Origin: Ferruginibacter sp.
GTDB taxonomy: Bacteria; Bacteroidota; Bacteroidia; Chitinophagales; Chitinophagaceae
Direction of reading: 5' to 3'
Assembly: GCA_030655145.1 (NCBI GenBank)
Contig: JAURWD010000274.1
Span: forward strand, 1-47,065
Length of the DNA stretch: 47,065 nt
The first letter of the stretch is position 1; each line of letters begins with the position of its first letter. This document shows, piece by piece, positions 1 to 9,070 of the stretch. The translations under genes and the position numbers were made by a program. The notes beneath the pieces are model-generated. The model had not been told where the DNA came from and did no database searches. It was given only the letters and a program-made list of their open reading frames with translations.

Positions 1-3000
1 GTTCACAGCAGCCAATAACAAAGGACCTGAGGGGGTAGTTACCTGGCGCAGACAACGCACATCTCCCCTGATATAAAGGCCACTTTCCTGCTGGCTCATC
101 ACTTTAAAAGTTTTACCTGGTTTGCCGGCCAGGAGCAAGCCATAGCCCGCATCGTATTGCCCGGTAGAAACTTCTGTTTCATATTCATTCCCTGCAAGCA
201 GTATATCGGCCAGGCCGTCCTTATTAAAATCAGCGACCACCATACAATTAATGGGTGCGAATTGTGCTTCCACCGGTAACTCGTGTTTGATGAACTGTCC
301 CTTCCCGTCATTTTCAAACCAGGATGAGGCAGCTTCATTGGCGGTAAGTTTTACAGGGGCGCTCACTTTATTAAAAACCTCGCTAAGCGTAGCTGTTGCA
401 AAATTGCGATGTAACAGGTACTTCTTTTTTAGGGAAGGTACCTGGCTCGTGATCTCTGCAAGACCAATTGCCGGGAAGAGTTGCCTGGTGCCGGTAGGTG
501 AAAGTTGATAGTAACCAAGTACTGGATCGAAGGAACCATTTTCATCAAGGTCAGCATACCACAGGTTTAACGGGTAAGTTGCATCGAAATGGAATTTATT
601 ATTAAGGCCAAGATTGCCGGCAACAAAGTCCAGGTCACCATCTTTGTCAAGATCCGCTGCCGTGATACCTCGCCACATCCCGGTTAAATTTGCGAGACCA
701 CTTTCGCTGGTTTTTTCTTTCAATGAATTGCCCTCGTTTTTAAAAACGCGGATCGGCATCCATTCCCCGGTTAGCAGCAGGTCTTCTTTTTTATCCCCGT
801 CTATGTCCATCCAGGCCCCATCGGTGATCATCCCGGCAGTTGAAAGCGCGGGGCACCAGGTTGCGGTAACAGCTGTAAAAATTCCCTTGTTGTTTTGCAA
901 CAAATAACTAGGTGGCGTTTGCGGGTAGCTTTTAAAATCAACCCTTCCTCCAAGGAACAGGTCGAGGTCACCATCGCCATCAAAATCACTTGCTTTCACT
1001 ACGGTTGTAATGGCAGCTACATTTGGTGGTACCGCCGTTACGCTTCGCGTGAAATTCCCTTTACCGTCATTCGCATACAATCTTGGAAGGTTGAAGCGAC
1101 TGTTCTTTTCAAATTCGTTGGTACCACTTGTAACGAACAGGTCCGCATCGCCATCACCATCCGCATCGAAGAATAAACAACCGGTATCTTCCTCAAATTT
1201 TTCACCTGTTTCCAACGGTTTTGAAACGAAACGTCCGCCTGTTTGTTGCAGGAACAGTGCTCCCTTTTTGTCATACCCATTACCAATAAAAAAATCCTCC
1301 AGTCCATCTCCATTTATATCCGCCACAGCGATACCCGGACCCTGCGCCGAATATTTTTGCGGGGCAAGCCGCTGGAAGCCATAATCAAAAAAGAAGGTAT
1401 CCTGGTGTTTGAAGTCAATCCCACTGCTACGGTTATCCGCAGGAAACAACGGAACAACCTGTCCTGCACGGGAAGGAGCAGTAACTGCATTTTTAATATC
1501 CACTGACAGGATCTGGTTGGCCGCAATATTTCTGAGGACCTGCACCTGGTCGTTTGGCCAGCGGACTTTAATACTGTCTGCCGCTGCTGCGTCGCCCAGG
1601 CCGGTAAACAATCGTTTGTCCATGGTTGATAAATAACCCCTCACCGGATTTTGCTCCAACAGGATGGCACTGTCTTTTATAAAAACTTTGACAACCGTAC
1701 CCAATCCGTCCCGGTTGCCGGCTGGCCCGTTCAATTTAACCTGCAGGAAGTTGCCGTTCTTCTTAACACCCGAAATGGTATTGTTTTGAAAAACGGAAGC
1801 AGGACTGTTGATGTTGTTAACAACGAGGTCGAGGTCGCCATCATTATCGAGGTCGGCATAGGCAGCCCCGTTGCTGATCGCCTTTTCATTGATGCCCTCC
1901 GCTTCGGCCGTGTTGCTGAAAGAATAGTTTCGATTATTGATGTAAAAGTAATTAGCCAGGGGAACCGGCCCGAGTGTTTGCAACTCTTCCTGCAAGCTTC
2001 TTACGCGGTTCTCACCCACAGGGATAGACGATTTAAACAGGATAAAGTCGCTGTTGATCATGTCCTTTCCCATACCGTTTGTAATGTGTATGTCCCTGTA
2101 CCGATCGTTATTAAAGTCCGCCATCAATACGCTCCAGCTCCAGTCAGTTTCCGACACACCTGCGAAGTTGGCGATGTCACTAAAAACAGGCACCACGCTG
2201 TCGTTCACCGTTGCAAGTCCACGATTCAACTGTAACGTATTGCGCATAAACGCAGGCTCGTAATGCAGGTAACGTTCTATGGCATACCGCTCGTTGTTTA
2301 GAAAGGAGTACATCAGTTTTTTACGTTGGTTATCCTCCGGCATCATGTCGAGGGTGGCGAGATCAGGCAACCCATCATTATTGATGTCTGCCGCATCGGT
2401 ACCCATACTGCTGTAGCTCTGGTGATTGAGTGCCGCGGCAATGCCATTCCAAAAACGCCCATCCCGGTTGTTCAGCCACATGCAGTCGTTACCAATGTAA
2501 TCGTTGCTCACATAGATGTCGGGCCAGGTATCGCCATTAAGGTCACTGATCACAACACCCAGTCCGTACCCGTCGTCGCGTATGCCTGCAGGTAAGGTGG
2601 TTTTCTTAAAAATGGGATGACCAGTTGCAGGATTGATGCCTTCATTGTGGTACAACTGGTCGTTGCGTGTGGAGTTGCCCGTCAGATCTTTTGGCAACAC
2701 CGTGTTCATGCTTTTTCCCTGCATTTCATGCGTCAGCAAGAACATATCCAGCCTACCATCTTTATCGTAATCGAAGAATGCGGCCTGGGTGGAATGACTG
2801 CTGTCATTCAACCCGTAAGCGGCTGCACTTTCCGTAAACGTATTGTTCCTGTTGTTGATGAAGAGCAGGTTCTGACGCTGCCCTGCCGGCACCGGTCCGC
2901 TCACGCAGCAATAGATGTCCTGGAAACCATCATCATTGATGTCAACTATGCTGACCCCGGTGCACCATTGCTTTGTAGTGACGCCGGCGGAAGCAGTAAT

Positions 3001-3303
3001 GTCGCTGAACTTAAGGCCGCCCTTATTGAGGTATAACTTTGACGAAACCTGGTTGCCGGTAAAGAAAATGTCCTGCAAGCCATCGTTGTTGAAATCACCG
3101 ATACCTACCCCACCACCCATGTAGGTATATTCATTTATAACCAGGTTAAGTTGGTCTGTCTCGGTGATGGTATTGGTAAAATCAATTCCTGATTCAGCGA
3201 TCGGAATTTTATTAAAATGCAGGGCATCCTTCTTTGAAGTACATCCCGAAAAAACCAGCACAAATATTAAAGTGTATCGGAAGTGAGCAAGCAGTTTGAA
3301 CAT
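1..3303 (-). CDS. VCBS/FG-GAP repeat lipoprotein with ASPIC/UnbV domain (3' end cut by window)
   Basis: The frame is open from an ATG at 3303 to the left edge (1101 codons) and no stop is seen; the frame was checked at seven points along its length. The N-terminus is a lipoprotein signal with lipobox FSGC, so the protein should be exported and lipid-anchored. It carries many calcium-loop type repeats of the form D-x-N-x-D-G (for example DFNNDG, DINDDG, DFDGDGDLD), typical of VCBS/FG-GAP beta-propellers, on both sides of an ASPIC/UnbV-like region near residues 525-595. Such proteins are common in Bacteroidota, often near SusC/SusD pairs, and probably bind surface polymers or partners, but the ligand is unknown. 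No partner is visible on this side. The true C-terminus lies outside the window. Confidence 0.9.
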   Translation of the reverse strand, partial: MFKLLAHFRYTLIFVLVFSGCTSKKDALHFNKIPIAESGIDFTNTITETDQLNLVINEYTYMGGGVGIGDFNNDGLQDIFFTGNQVSSKLYLNKGGLKFSDITASAGVTTKQWCTGVSIVDINDDGFQDIYCCVSGPVPAGQRQNLLFINNRNNTFTESAAAYGLNDSSHSTQAAFFDYDKDGRLDMFLLTHEMQGKSMNTVLPKDLTGNSTRNDQLYHNEGINPATGHPIFKKTTLPAGIRDDGYGLGVVISDLNGDTWPDIYVSNDYIGNDCMWLNNRDGRFWNGIAAALNHQSYSSMGTDAADINNDGLPDLATLDMMPEDNQRKKLMYSFLNNERYAIERYLHYEPAFMRNTLQLNRGLATVNDSVVPVFSDIANFAGVSETDWSWSVLMADFNNDRYRDIHITNGMGKDMINSDFILFKSSIPVGENRVRSLQEELQTLGPVPLANYFYINNRNYSFSNTAEAEGINEKAISNGAAYADLDNDGDLDLVVNNINSPASVFQNNTISGVKKNGNFLQVKLNGPAGNRDGLGTVVKVFIKDSAILLEQNPVRGYLSTMDKRLFTGLGDAAAADSIKVRWPNDQVQVLRNIAANQILSVDIKNAVTAPSRAGQVVPLFPADNRSSGIDFKHQDTFFFDYGFQRLAPQKYSAQGPGIAVADINGDGLEDFFIGNGYDKKGALFLQQTGGRFVSKPLETGEKFEEDTGCLFFDADGDGDADLFVTSGTNEFEKNSRFNLPRLYANDGKGNFTRSVTAVPPNVAAITTVVKASDFDGDGDLDLFLGGRVDFKSYPQTPPSYLLQNNKGIFTAVTATWCPALSTAGMITDGAWMDIDGDKKEDLLLTGEWMPIRVFKNEGNSLKEKTSESGLANLTGMWRGITAADLDKDGDLDFVAGNLGLNNKFHFDATYPLNLWYADLDENGSFDPVLGYYQLSPTGTRQLFPAIGLAEITSQVPSLKKKYLLHRNFATATLSEVFNKVSAPVKLTANEAASSWFENDGKGQFIKHELPVEAQFAPINCMVVADFNKDGLADILLAGNEYETEVSTGQYDAGYGLLLAGKPGKTFKVMSQQESGLYIRGDVRCLRQVTTPSGPLLLAAVN

Positions 3304-3390
3304 GTTAGAATGCGTAGATTTCGGGAAGCAGTTAGTCGTGATCGAATCGGTTACCAATTAAAAAATAATTATACTGTTTATTTAAAGGCA

Positions 3391-3416
3391 TAAAAAAAGG
3401 CTGCCTCCTGGCAACC
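3391..3416 (-). terminator. Rho-independent terminator after the DUF2911 gene
   Basis: On the minus strand a 7-bp stem (GGTTGCC / GGCAGCC, one G-T pair) with loop AGGA is followed directly by a run of T. It lies 24 bp past the DUF2911 stop codon and before the VCBS gene, so it should end the DUF2911 transcript. Confidence 0.8.
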
Positions 3417-3439
3417 TGATTAAATCCTGTGGTAATATT

Positions 3440-3964
3440 TTATGATACCGGGAAAGAAACTTTCTTAGCTCCCCACATGAATGTAACGGCATTGGGACTA
3501 AGATTGAAAGTAAATTTTTCCGCAGCTGGTGAAGCGACCGTCGCTTTTGTTTTGATGCGCAGCGCATCGTCTTCAGCTTTGTACTTATAGGCTCCCCATT
3601 GGTTGGCTGTTTTGTTAAAGATCACCGTAACGTCGTCGCCATTAAAAATGGTAAACAAGGCATATTTACCGGCTGGTAAAGTTTGACCACCAACTTTGAT
3701 GGCTTTATCTGTTTCAAAAACAGTTGCCTCGTTAGCACCTGTACGCCATACCTGGCCGTCCATTGGCTCAATGTCTTTCCCGATTGTTCTGCCTTTGACT
3801 GAAGGCTGGCTATAATTGATGGTGACGGTAGCACCACTAGCAAGTTTTTCTGAAACTTTCGCCGGTGGACTTGGTCTTTTGCTTTTGTCTTCATTCTGCG
3901 CACAAGAGGTCAGGGAAGTGAAGAGTCCGGCTGAAACCAGGGCGATCGCAAATAATTTTTTCAT
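3440..3964 (-). CDS. DUF2911 family lipoprotein
   Basis: The 174-residue protein has a lipoprotein signal peptide (lipobox LTSC, then AQNEDK). The mature part matches the DUF2911 pattern: a segment with YSQPSVKGR, then VWRTGANEATVFETDK, GKYALFTI and a C-terminal beta-rich part. These are small envelope proteins of Bacteroidota with a predicted beta-sandwich and no established biochemical role. The gene is monocistronic by appearance: a terminator follows and a 242-bp gap separates it from the efflux locus. A sequence fitting the Bacteroidota -7 element (TAAATTTG) sits at 3984-3991 on the minus strand, 20 bp upstream of the start, without a convincing -33 partner. Confidence 0.88.
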   Translation of the reverse strand: MKKLFAIALVSAGLFTSLTSCAQNEDKSKRPSPPAKVSEKLASGATVTINYSQPSVKGRTIGKDIEPMDGQVWRTGANEATVFETDKAIKVGGQTLPAGKYALFTIFNGDDVTVIFNKTANQWGAYKYKAEDDALRIKTKATVASPAAEKFTFNLSPNAVTFMWGAKKVSFPVS

Positions 3965-4096
3965 ATGTAAAGTTTTTAGTCAACAAATTTAGTGATTCTA
4001 GCGGCGGTATCAGCTACCGGTGATCAAAAAAATGCTGGCTTCAAACAGGGCTGGTATTCCAATATTTATGTGGTTGATGGTGCTCGCTCAAAAAGC

Positions 4097-4192
4097 AAAG
4101 ACCGGGTATTGTGAACGCCTGCTCCATCGTCTTTCAGTTGCTTACCCATAAGGCTCATTCTCATTCATGGGCGCTCACAAATACCGGTCTTT
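4097..4192 (-). repeat. Long imperfect inverted repeat downstream of the efflux outer membrane gene
   Basis: Two 23-nt arms (4097-4119 and 4170-4192) are inverted copies with about four differences, or one small indel, and enclose about 50 nt. It begins 15 bp after the stop of the TolC-like gene, so it can fold at the end of the efflux mRNA and may act as terminator or mRNA-stabilising structure; a short T run (GCTTTTT) follows on the minus strand. The long loop is unusual for a simple terminator and it could be a small palindromic repeat element. Confidence 0.55.
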
Positions 4193-4206
4193 CTTGCCAC
4201 TACCAG

Positions 4207-5616
4207 TTACCGGCCCCCGCCCAGTGCCCGGTACAAATCAACCACCGCATTCAGTTCGTCTTTCTTTAGTGCTGCCAGTTCTAGTTCTCCCTGCAGTGTG
4301 TTGCTTTGTGCTGAGATCACTTCCAGGTAGGTCGCCATCCCGTTTCTAAAAAGCAGGTCGGCATTACGGATGGCCTGTTGCAAAGTATTTACCCGCGTCG
4401 CTGCGACCGATTCCTGTTCTTTTATTTTCGTCGTTTTTACCAGCGCATCGGATACTTCCCCAACAGCATTTAATACTGACTGGCGAAAAATGAAGACAGA
4501 TTTTTCGCGTTCGATCTTCGCCAGTTCATACTGCGTTTTCAATTGTTTGCGTTGAAATAATGGCTGCGTAATACTTCCCGCGACTGCCCCAAAAAGAGAG
4601 GCCGGGATGTTGAACCAATTGCTCGCTTTAAATGAATTGATCCCGGCTGCGGTAGTAATGGCGAGGGAAGGATACATGTTTGCTTTCGCGATGCCGGCAT
4701 TCGCGTTCGCAATCGTTAACTGCAATTCGACTGCTCTTACATCCGGCCGGTTGCTGACAAGCGCTGCGGGAACACCTGTCGAAAGATCCCGGGCAAATAC
4801 AATGCTGCCGATCGATGAGGTGCGCCGGACGACAGCCGGCGCGGCTGCAGTTAAAACGCTGAGCGCATTTTCCTGGATGGCGATGTTTTGCTGAAGGAAT
4901 GGTATGATCTGCACCGCTACCAGCCGTTGTGCTTTGGCCTGTTGAACAGCCAAAGAAGTTACCTGGCCGGCCTGGAACTGGAGGTTGATGATCCGCAACG
5001 TACTATCATTCAACAGGAGATTTTTCTCCGCTATCGCGATTTGGGCATCGAGCATTAAGAGGTTGTAATATCCCCTTGCAATGTTTGCGACCAGGTTTGT
5101 TTGGATGGCCTTTTTTGCTTCTGTCGTTTGCAGGTAACCAGCGAGTGCCCGTGACTGTTGGTTTTTTATTTTACCCCAGATATCCGCTTCCCAGGAAAGT
5201 CCGATACCGAGACTGTAATCTTCCACGTAGGACTTGCCAAGAAACTGGCTCAGGCTTAACCCATTGAGGCTATTATCCGAAGGGCGGTTGATGCTACCCG
5301 TCGCCTGCAGCCGTGCTTCGGGGAGGTAACCAAGTTTGGACTGGCTAACTACGAGGCGGGCAGCTTCGATATTTTTCAGGGCGACCTGCATATCGTAATT
5401 ATTCCGCAGGGCGGTATCGATCAGTTGTTGCAATGCCGGATCGGTGAAAAATGTTTTCCAGGGAATGGAGGCAATTGATGTGGTATCCGTTTCTGCAACG
5501 TCGCGGTATTGAGCGGGTATCGGTGCCTGTGAGTCAACCAGGTTTTGTACCGGTTTGCACGAAGCAAGTAAACCCAGTGACAGCGATAGCAATAAAATTT
5601 TAAAATGCGTATTCAT
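4207..5616 (-). CDS. RND efflux outer membrane factor (TolC/OprM, NodT family)
   Basis: This 469-residue protein forms the outer membrane channel of the tripartite pump encoded here. The start at 5616 gives a clean lipoprotein signal (lipobox LASC, then KPVQNLVDSQAP); an upstream in-frame start at 5730 would add 38 residues without signal character and overlap hairpins. The body has the two OEP repeats of the family: an amphipathic helical stretch with AARLVVSQSKLGYLP, GLSWEADIWGKI (the DLFG/DIWG-type motif), then a second half with SNRPDVRAVE (the RPDV motif) and TQPLFQRKQL. Length is normal. It follows the pump gene in the same direction after a 124-bp gap holding two hairpins, so it is probably the last gene of the operon. 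Confidence 0.93.
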   Translation of the reverse strand: MNTHFKILLLSLSLGLLASCKPVQNLVDSQAPIPAQYRDVAETDTTSIASIPWKTFFTDPALQQLIDTALRNNYDMQVALKNIEAARLVVSQSKLGYLPEARLQATGSINRPSDNSLNGLSLSQFLGKSYVEDYSLGIGLSWEADIWGKIKNQQSRALAGYLQTTEAKKAIQTNLVANIARGYYNLLMLDAQIAIAEKNLLLNDSTLRIINLQFQAGQVTSLAVQQAKAQRLVAVQIIPFLQQNIAIQENALSVLTAAAPAVVRRTSSIGSIVFARDLSTGVPAALVSNRPDVRAVELQLTIANANAGIAKANMYPSLAITTAAGINSFKASNWFNIPASLFGAVAGSITQPLFQRKQLKTQYELAKIEREKSVFIFRQSVLNAVGEVSDALVKTTKIKEQESVAATRVNTLQQAIRNADLLFRNGMATYLEVISAQSNTLQGELELAALKKDELNAVVDLYRALGGGR

Positions 5617-5646
5617 GATTTGATATTTTAATCTTCTCAAAGAAGA

Positions 5647-5727
5647 AGGTTGTTTTGAAAGCTGTCCAGCAAATGCTGGAGCGATGCTTGCCTCGCCCCG
5701 CACGCTCGATCGGGTATGCGGGGGAAA
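5647..5727. repeat. Two palindromic hairpins between pump and outer membrane genes
   Basis: The gap holds a perfect palindrome TCCAGCAAATGCTGGA and, further on, a longer imperfect one with arms CCCCGCA / TGCGGGG around a CGATCG core. They may stabilise or attenuate the mRNA between the pump and the outer membrane factor. No T run follows, so a strong terminator is unlikely. Confidence 0.5.
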
Positions 5728-5739
5728 CAAAAAATATAA

Positions 5740-8700
5740 TTAAGCGAGGGCCGGCACCAGGTTTTCCGGTGGAGCGGGTGTTGGTTTCTTCGCTACCAGT
5801 CTTTCCTGCAACGTCTGGAAAATGACAAATAAAACGGGTATGATGAAGATGCCTAACAAAACCCCGGTGAGCATTCCACCAACGGCACCTGTACCGATGG
5901 AGCGGTTACCCATGGCGGATGCGCCACTGGCATTCACGAGCGGAATAAGTCCTGCTATGAAAGCAAAAGAGGTCATGAGGATCGGCCGCAGGCGAAGCTT
6001 AGCTGCGTCCAATGCTGCAGCAACAATGGTGGCACCCTGCCGCCTGCGTTGTACGGCATACTCAACAATTAAGATCGCGTTCTTGGCCAACAGGCCAATG
6101 AGCATGATCAAGCCGACCTGTACATAAATATTGTTCTCAATGCCTGCAAGATTAATAAAGGCAAACACGCCAAGTAACCCTGTTGGAATGGATAGGATCA
6201 CCGCCAATGGGAGGATGTAACTTTCGTATTGTGCTGCCAACAGGAAGTAAACGAATACCAGCGACATGATGAAGATCCAGGTGGTTTGAGAACCTGCATC
6301 CTGCTCTTCCCGGGTAAGCCCGGACCACTCATAGGCGTAGCCGCGGGGCAAATAACTTGCGGCAACTTCCTGTACAGCTTTCAATGCCTCACCGGAACTA
6401 TAGCCAGGTTTTGGAATACCGGTGATGGTCACCGCATTGAAGAGGTTATTACGTGTTACGGTTTCCGGGCCATACACTTTCTCCAAAGAAAGCAAGGTTT
6501 TCACGGGGACCAGTTCACCTGCATTGTTTTTTACGTTCACCGAATTGAGGGTTGCCGGGTCGACGCGGTATGCAATATCTGATTGCATGATCACTTTGTA
6601 TTGTTTACCAAAGCGGTTAAAATCTGAAGCCTGGTAACTTCCGTAGTAGACCTGCAATGTTTGCAGCAGTTCGCTAACGGATACCCCTAGTTGCTTCGCT
6701 TTTTCTTCGTCGATGTTGACTTTGTATTGCGGATTCCCGGTATTGAAGGTTGTAAAAGCATAAGCGATCTCTTCCCGCTTCATTAATTCGCCGATAAAAC
6801 CATAAGCTGTACTACTCAGGTCTTCGAGCTTACCGCCCTGCCTGTCTTGCAGCAAAACCTCGAACCCATTGGTATTACCAAATCCCTGCACGGTCGGCAG
6901 CGTAAACGTGAACAGGTCAGCAGTAGAAATAATCGAAAGTTTCTGGTTCACTTCGCCGAGGATGGCATTGATGTCTTCCGTTTTGCCACGGGTGCCGGGC
7001 TTTTTCAATTTCACAAACGCAAGCGCAGAGATCGGGCTGGTTGCATTGGTGATGATGTTCATGCCCGCAACACTATATGATTTCTCGACGGCTTCCACCG
7101 TTGCAATGATGCTGTCTACCCTTTCAACCACTTTCTTTGTACGATCGAGGGAAGCGCCAGCGGGCATATTGAGTGAGTAAAGAAATATACTTTGATCTTC
7201 CGTAGGAATAAAACCGGTTGGCGTTTGTTTCACCAGCAGCACGGTACTAACGGTAATGACTACCAGCCCGGTGATGGCCACCCATTTTGCCTTGATCAAA
7301 AACTTCAGGCTATTGCTATAGCGGTTGGTCATATTTTGAAATCCTGCATTGAAAGCGCCGAAAAATTTCGTCTTAAAATTCTTTGGCTTTTCTCCTGGCT
7401 GGTGATTGTTCTTTAAGAACAACGCGGCCAGGGCCGGGCTCAGCGTAAGCGCATTTAAGGCAGAGATAAGGATGGCGATACCGAGGGTAAAACCAAACTG
7501 TTTATAGAATACACCGGCAGGCCCTTGCATGAAACCAACAGGCACAAATACTGCCGCCATAACCAGGGTAATGGAGATGATGGCGCCGGAGATCTCGCTC
7601 ATGCTTTTTATCGTAGCCGCCCGGGCGGGAAGATGTTCGGTTTCCATTTTTGTATGGACCGCTTCCACCACCACGATGGCATCATCCACTACGATACCGA
7701 TGGCGAGGATCAATGCAAATAAAGTAAGGAGGTTGATGGTAAACCCAAACAACTGCATAAAAAAGAAGGTTCCTAAAATAGCTACCGGAACGGCGATCGC
7801 GGGGATCAGCGTTGAACGAAAATCCTGCAGGAAAAGAAACACGACGATGAACACCAGGATGAATGCTTCTATCAAGGTATTCTTCACTTTATCAATCGAG
7901 GCATCCAAAAATTCTTTCGATGAGTAGGGCACGAAAACCTTGATACCGTTTGGCAACGCGGGTTTTACTTTCTCCATGATAGCGTTTACTTCCGTCAGGA
8001 TATCATTCGCATTTGACCCGGCGGTCTGGTAGATCAGGATACCGGTTGAAGGCCCTTTGTCAACCTTCGCATCGGCGGTATAACTAAACGAGCCAAACTC
8101 AACCCGGGCAACATCCCGCAGGTGGATCGTGGAGCCGTCATTGTTACTCTTTAAAATGATGTTTTCGTAGTCGTCATTTTTGTTGAGTTTGCCCTTGTAT
8201 TTGATCACATATTCAAACGACTCTTTACTGCCTTCGCCAAACTTACCAGGCGCTGCTTCCAGGTTTTGTTCTTTGATGGATGCCAGCACTTCCTGCGCGG
8301 ATAAACCATTGGCCGCAAGCCGATCTGGCTTTAGCCAAATGCGCATGGCGTAATCCTTTGAACCAAAGATGGTTGCCTGGCCAACACCATGCACCCGCTG
8401 TATCTCGGGTACAATATTGATGCGGGCATAGTTTTGCAGGAATGCTTCGTCGTAGCTGCTGTCCTTGCTGTACAATGCAATGGCCATGATGATGCCATTT
8501 TGTTGCTTCTGGGTGCTCAGTCCGGCCTGCAACACTTCAGCGGGGATCAGACTGTTCGCTTTCGCTACGCGGTTTTGCACGTTAACAGAAGCGATGTCCG
8601 GGTCAGTGCCGGATTTAAAGAAAACACTCAGCGTCATGGTTCCGTCGTTGTTGGAATTTGACGTCATGTAAGTCATGTTTTCAACCCCGTTGATCGCCTC

Positions 8701-8898
8701 TTCAAGTGGCGTTGCGACGGAGCGGGCAACTACTTCGGCGCTTGCGCCGGGATAGTTCGCGGTAACCTGCACGGCCGGGGGAGCGATATCAGGAAACTGC
8801 GTGATGGGGAGAGAGAATAATGAAACGATGCCGAGCAACACCAGCAGGATAGAAATAACCGTGGAGAGTACCGGGCGTTCGATGAATTTCTGGAACAT
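5740..8898 (-). CDS. RND efflux pump, inner membrane permease (AcrB/HAE1 family)
   Basis: A full-length 1052-residue proton-driven transporter of the hydrophobe/amphiphile efflux family. It starts with MFQKFIERPVLSTVI, typical of AcrB homologues, and has the expected two repeats: TM1, a large periplasmic porter domain, TM2-6, then the second set. The proton relay residues are present: GIVVDDAIVVVEA in TM4 (paired Asp) and LAKNAILIVEYA in TM10 (Lys). GFIPTEDQS and the funnel region are also recognisable. It should exchange protons for drugs, bile-type detergents or other amphiphiles, working with the adaptor upstream and the channel downstream. Substrate cannot be read from the sequence. It is 172 bp downstream of the adaptor gene in the same direction. 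Confidence 0.96.
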   Translation of the reverse strand: MFQKFIERPVLSTVISILLVLLGIVSLFSLPITQFPDIAPPAVQVTANYPGASAEVVARSVATPLEEAINGVENMTYMTSNSNNDGTMTLSVFFKSGTDPDIASVNVQNRVAKANSLIPAEVLQAGLSTQKQQNGIIMAIALYSKDSSYDEAFLQNYARINIVPEIQRVHGVGQATIFGSKDYAMRIWLKPDRLAANGLSAQEVLASIKEQNLEAAPGKFGEGSKESFEYVIKYKGKLNKNDDYENIILKSNNDGSTIHLRDVARVEFGSFSYTADAKVDKGPSTGILIYQTAGSNANDILTEVNAIMEKVKPALPNGIKVFVPYSSKEFLDASIDKVKNTLIEAFILVFIVVFLFLQDFRSTLIPAIAVPVAILGTFFFMQLFGFTINLLTLFALILAIGIVVDDAIVVVEAVHTKMETEHLPARAATIKSMSEISGAIISITLVMAAVFVPVGFMQGPAGVFYKQFGFTLGIAILISALNALTLSPALAALFLKNNHQPGEKPKNFKTKFFGAFNAGFQNMTNRYSNSLKFLIKAKWVAITGLVVITVSTVLLVKQTPTGFIPTEDQSIFLYSLNMPAGASLDRTKKVVERVDSIIATVEAVEKSYSVAGMNIITNATSPISALAFVKLKKPGTRGKTEDINAILGEVNQKLSIISTADLFTFTLPTVQGFGNTNGFEVLLQDRQGGKLEDLSSTAYGFIGELMKREEIAYAFTTFNTGNPQYKVNIDEEKAKQLGVSVSELLQTLQVYYGSYQASDFNRFGKQYKVIMQSDIAYRVDPATLNSVNVKNNAGELVPVKTLLSLEKVYGPETVTRNNLFNAVTITGIPKPGYSSGEALKAVQEVAASYLPRGYAYEWSGLTREEQDAGSQTTWIFIMSLVFVYFLLAAQYESYILPLAVILSIPTGLLGVFAFINLAGIENNIYVQVGLIMLIGLLAKNAILIVEYAVQRRRQGATIVAAALDAAKLRLRPILMTSFAFIAGLIPLVNASGASAMGNRSIGTGAVGGMLTGVLLGIFIIPVLFVIFQTLQERLVAKKPTPAPPENLVPALA

Positions 8899-9070
8899 AA
8901 GTGGATATGGCTCCCTGCTCCCCCGGTATACACCAGGGGAATGGAGAGTACGATGTTTTAGTTTGTTAATGATAGTTAGCGGTGGTCGTGGAGGTTGGAG
9001 CTGGAAGAAACCTGGAGATCTGAATGGTTTCAGCAGTGATTTTGATAAGATGATTTATTTGAATTGTTGA

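Noticed and set aside
5822..8671. Many plus-strand frames opposite the RND pump
   Set aside because: They are antisense shadows of a high-quality coding frame with complete RND motifs and have no family features.
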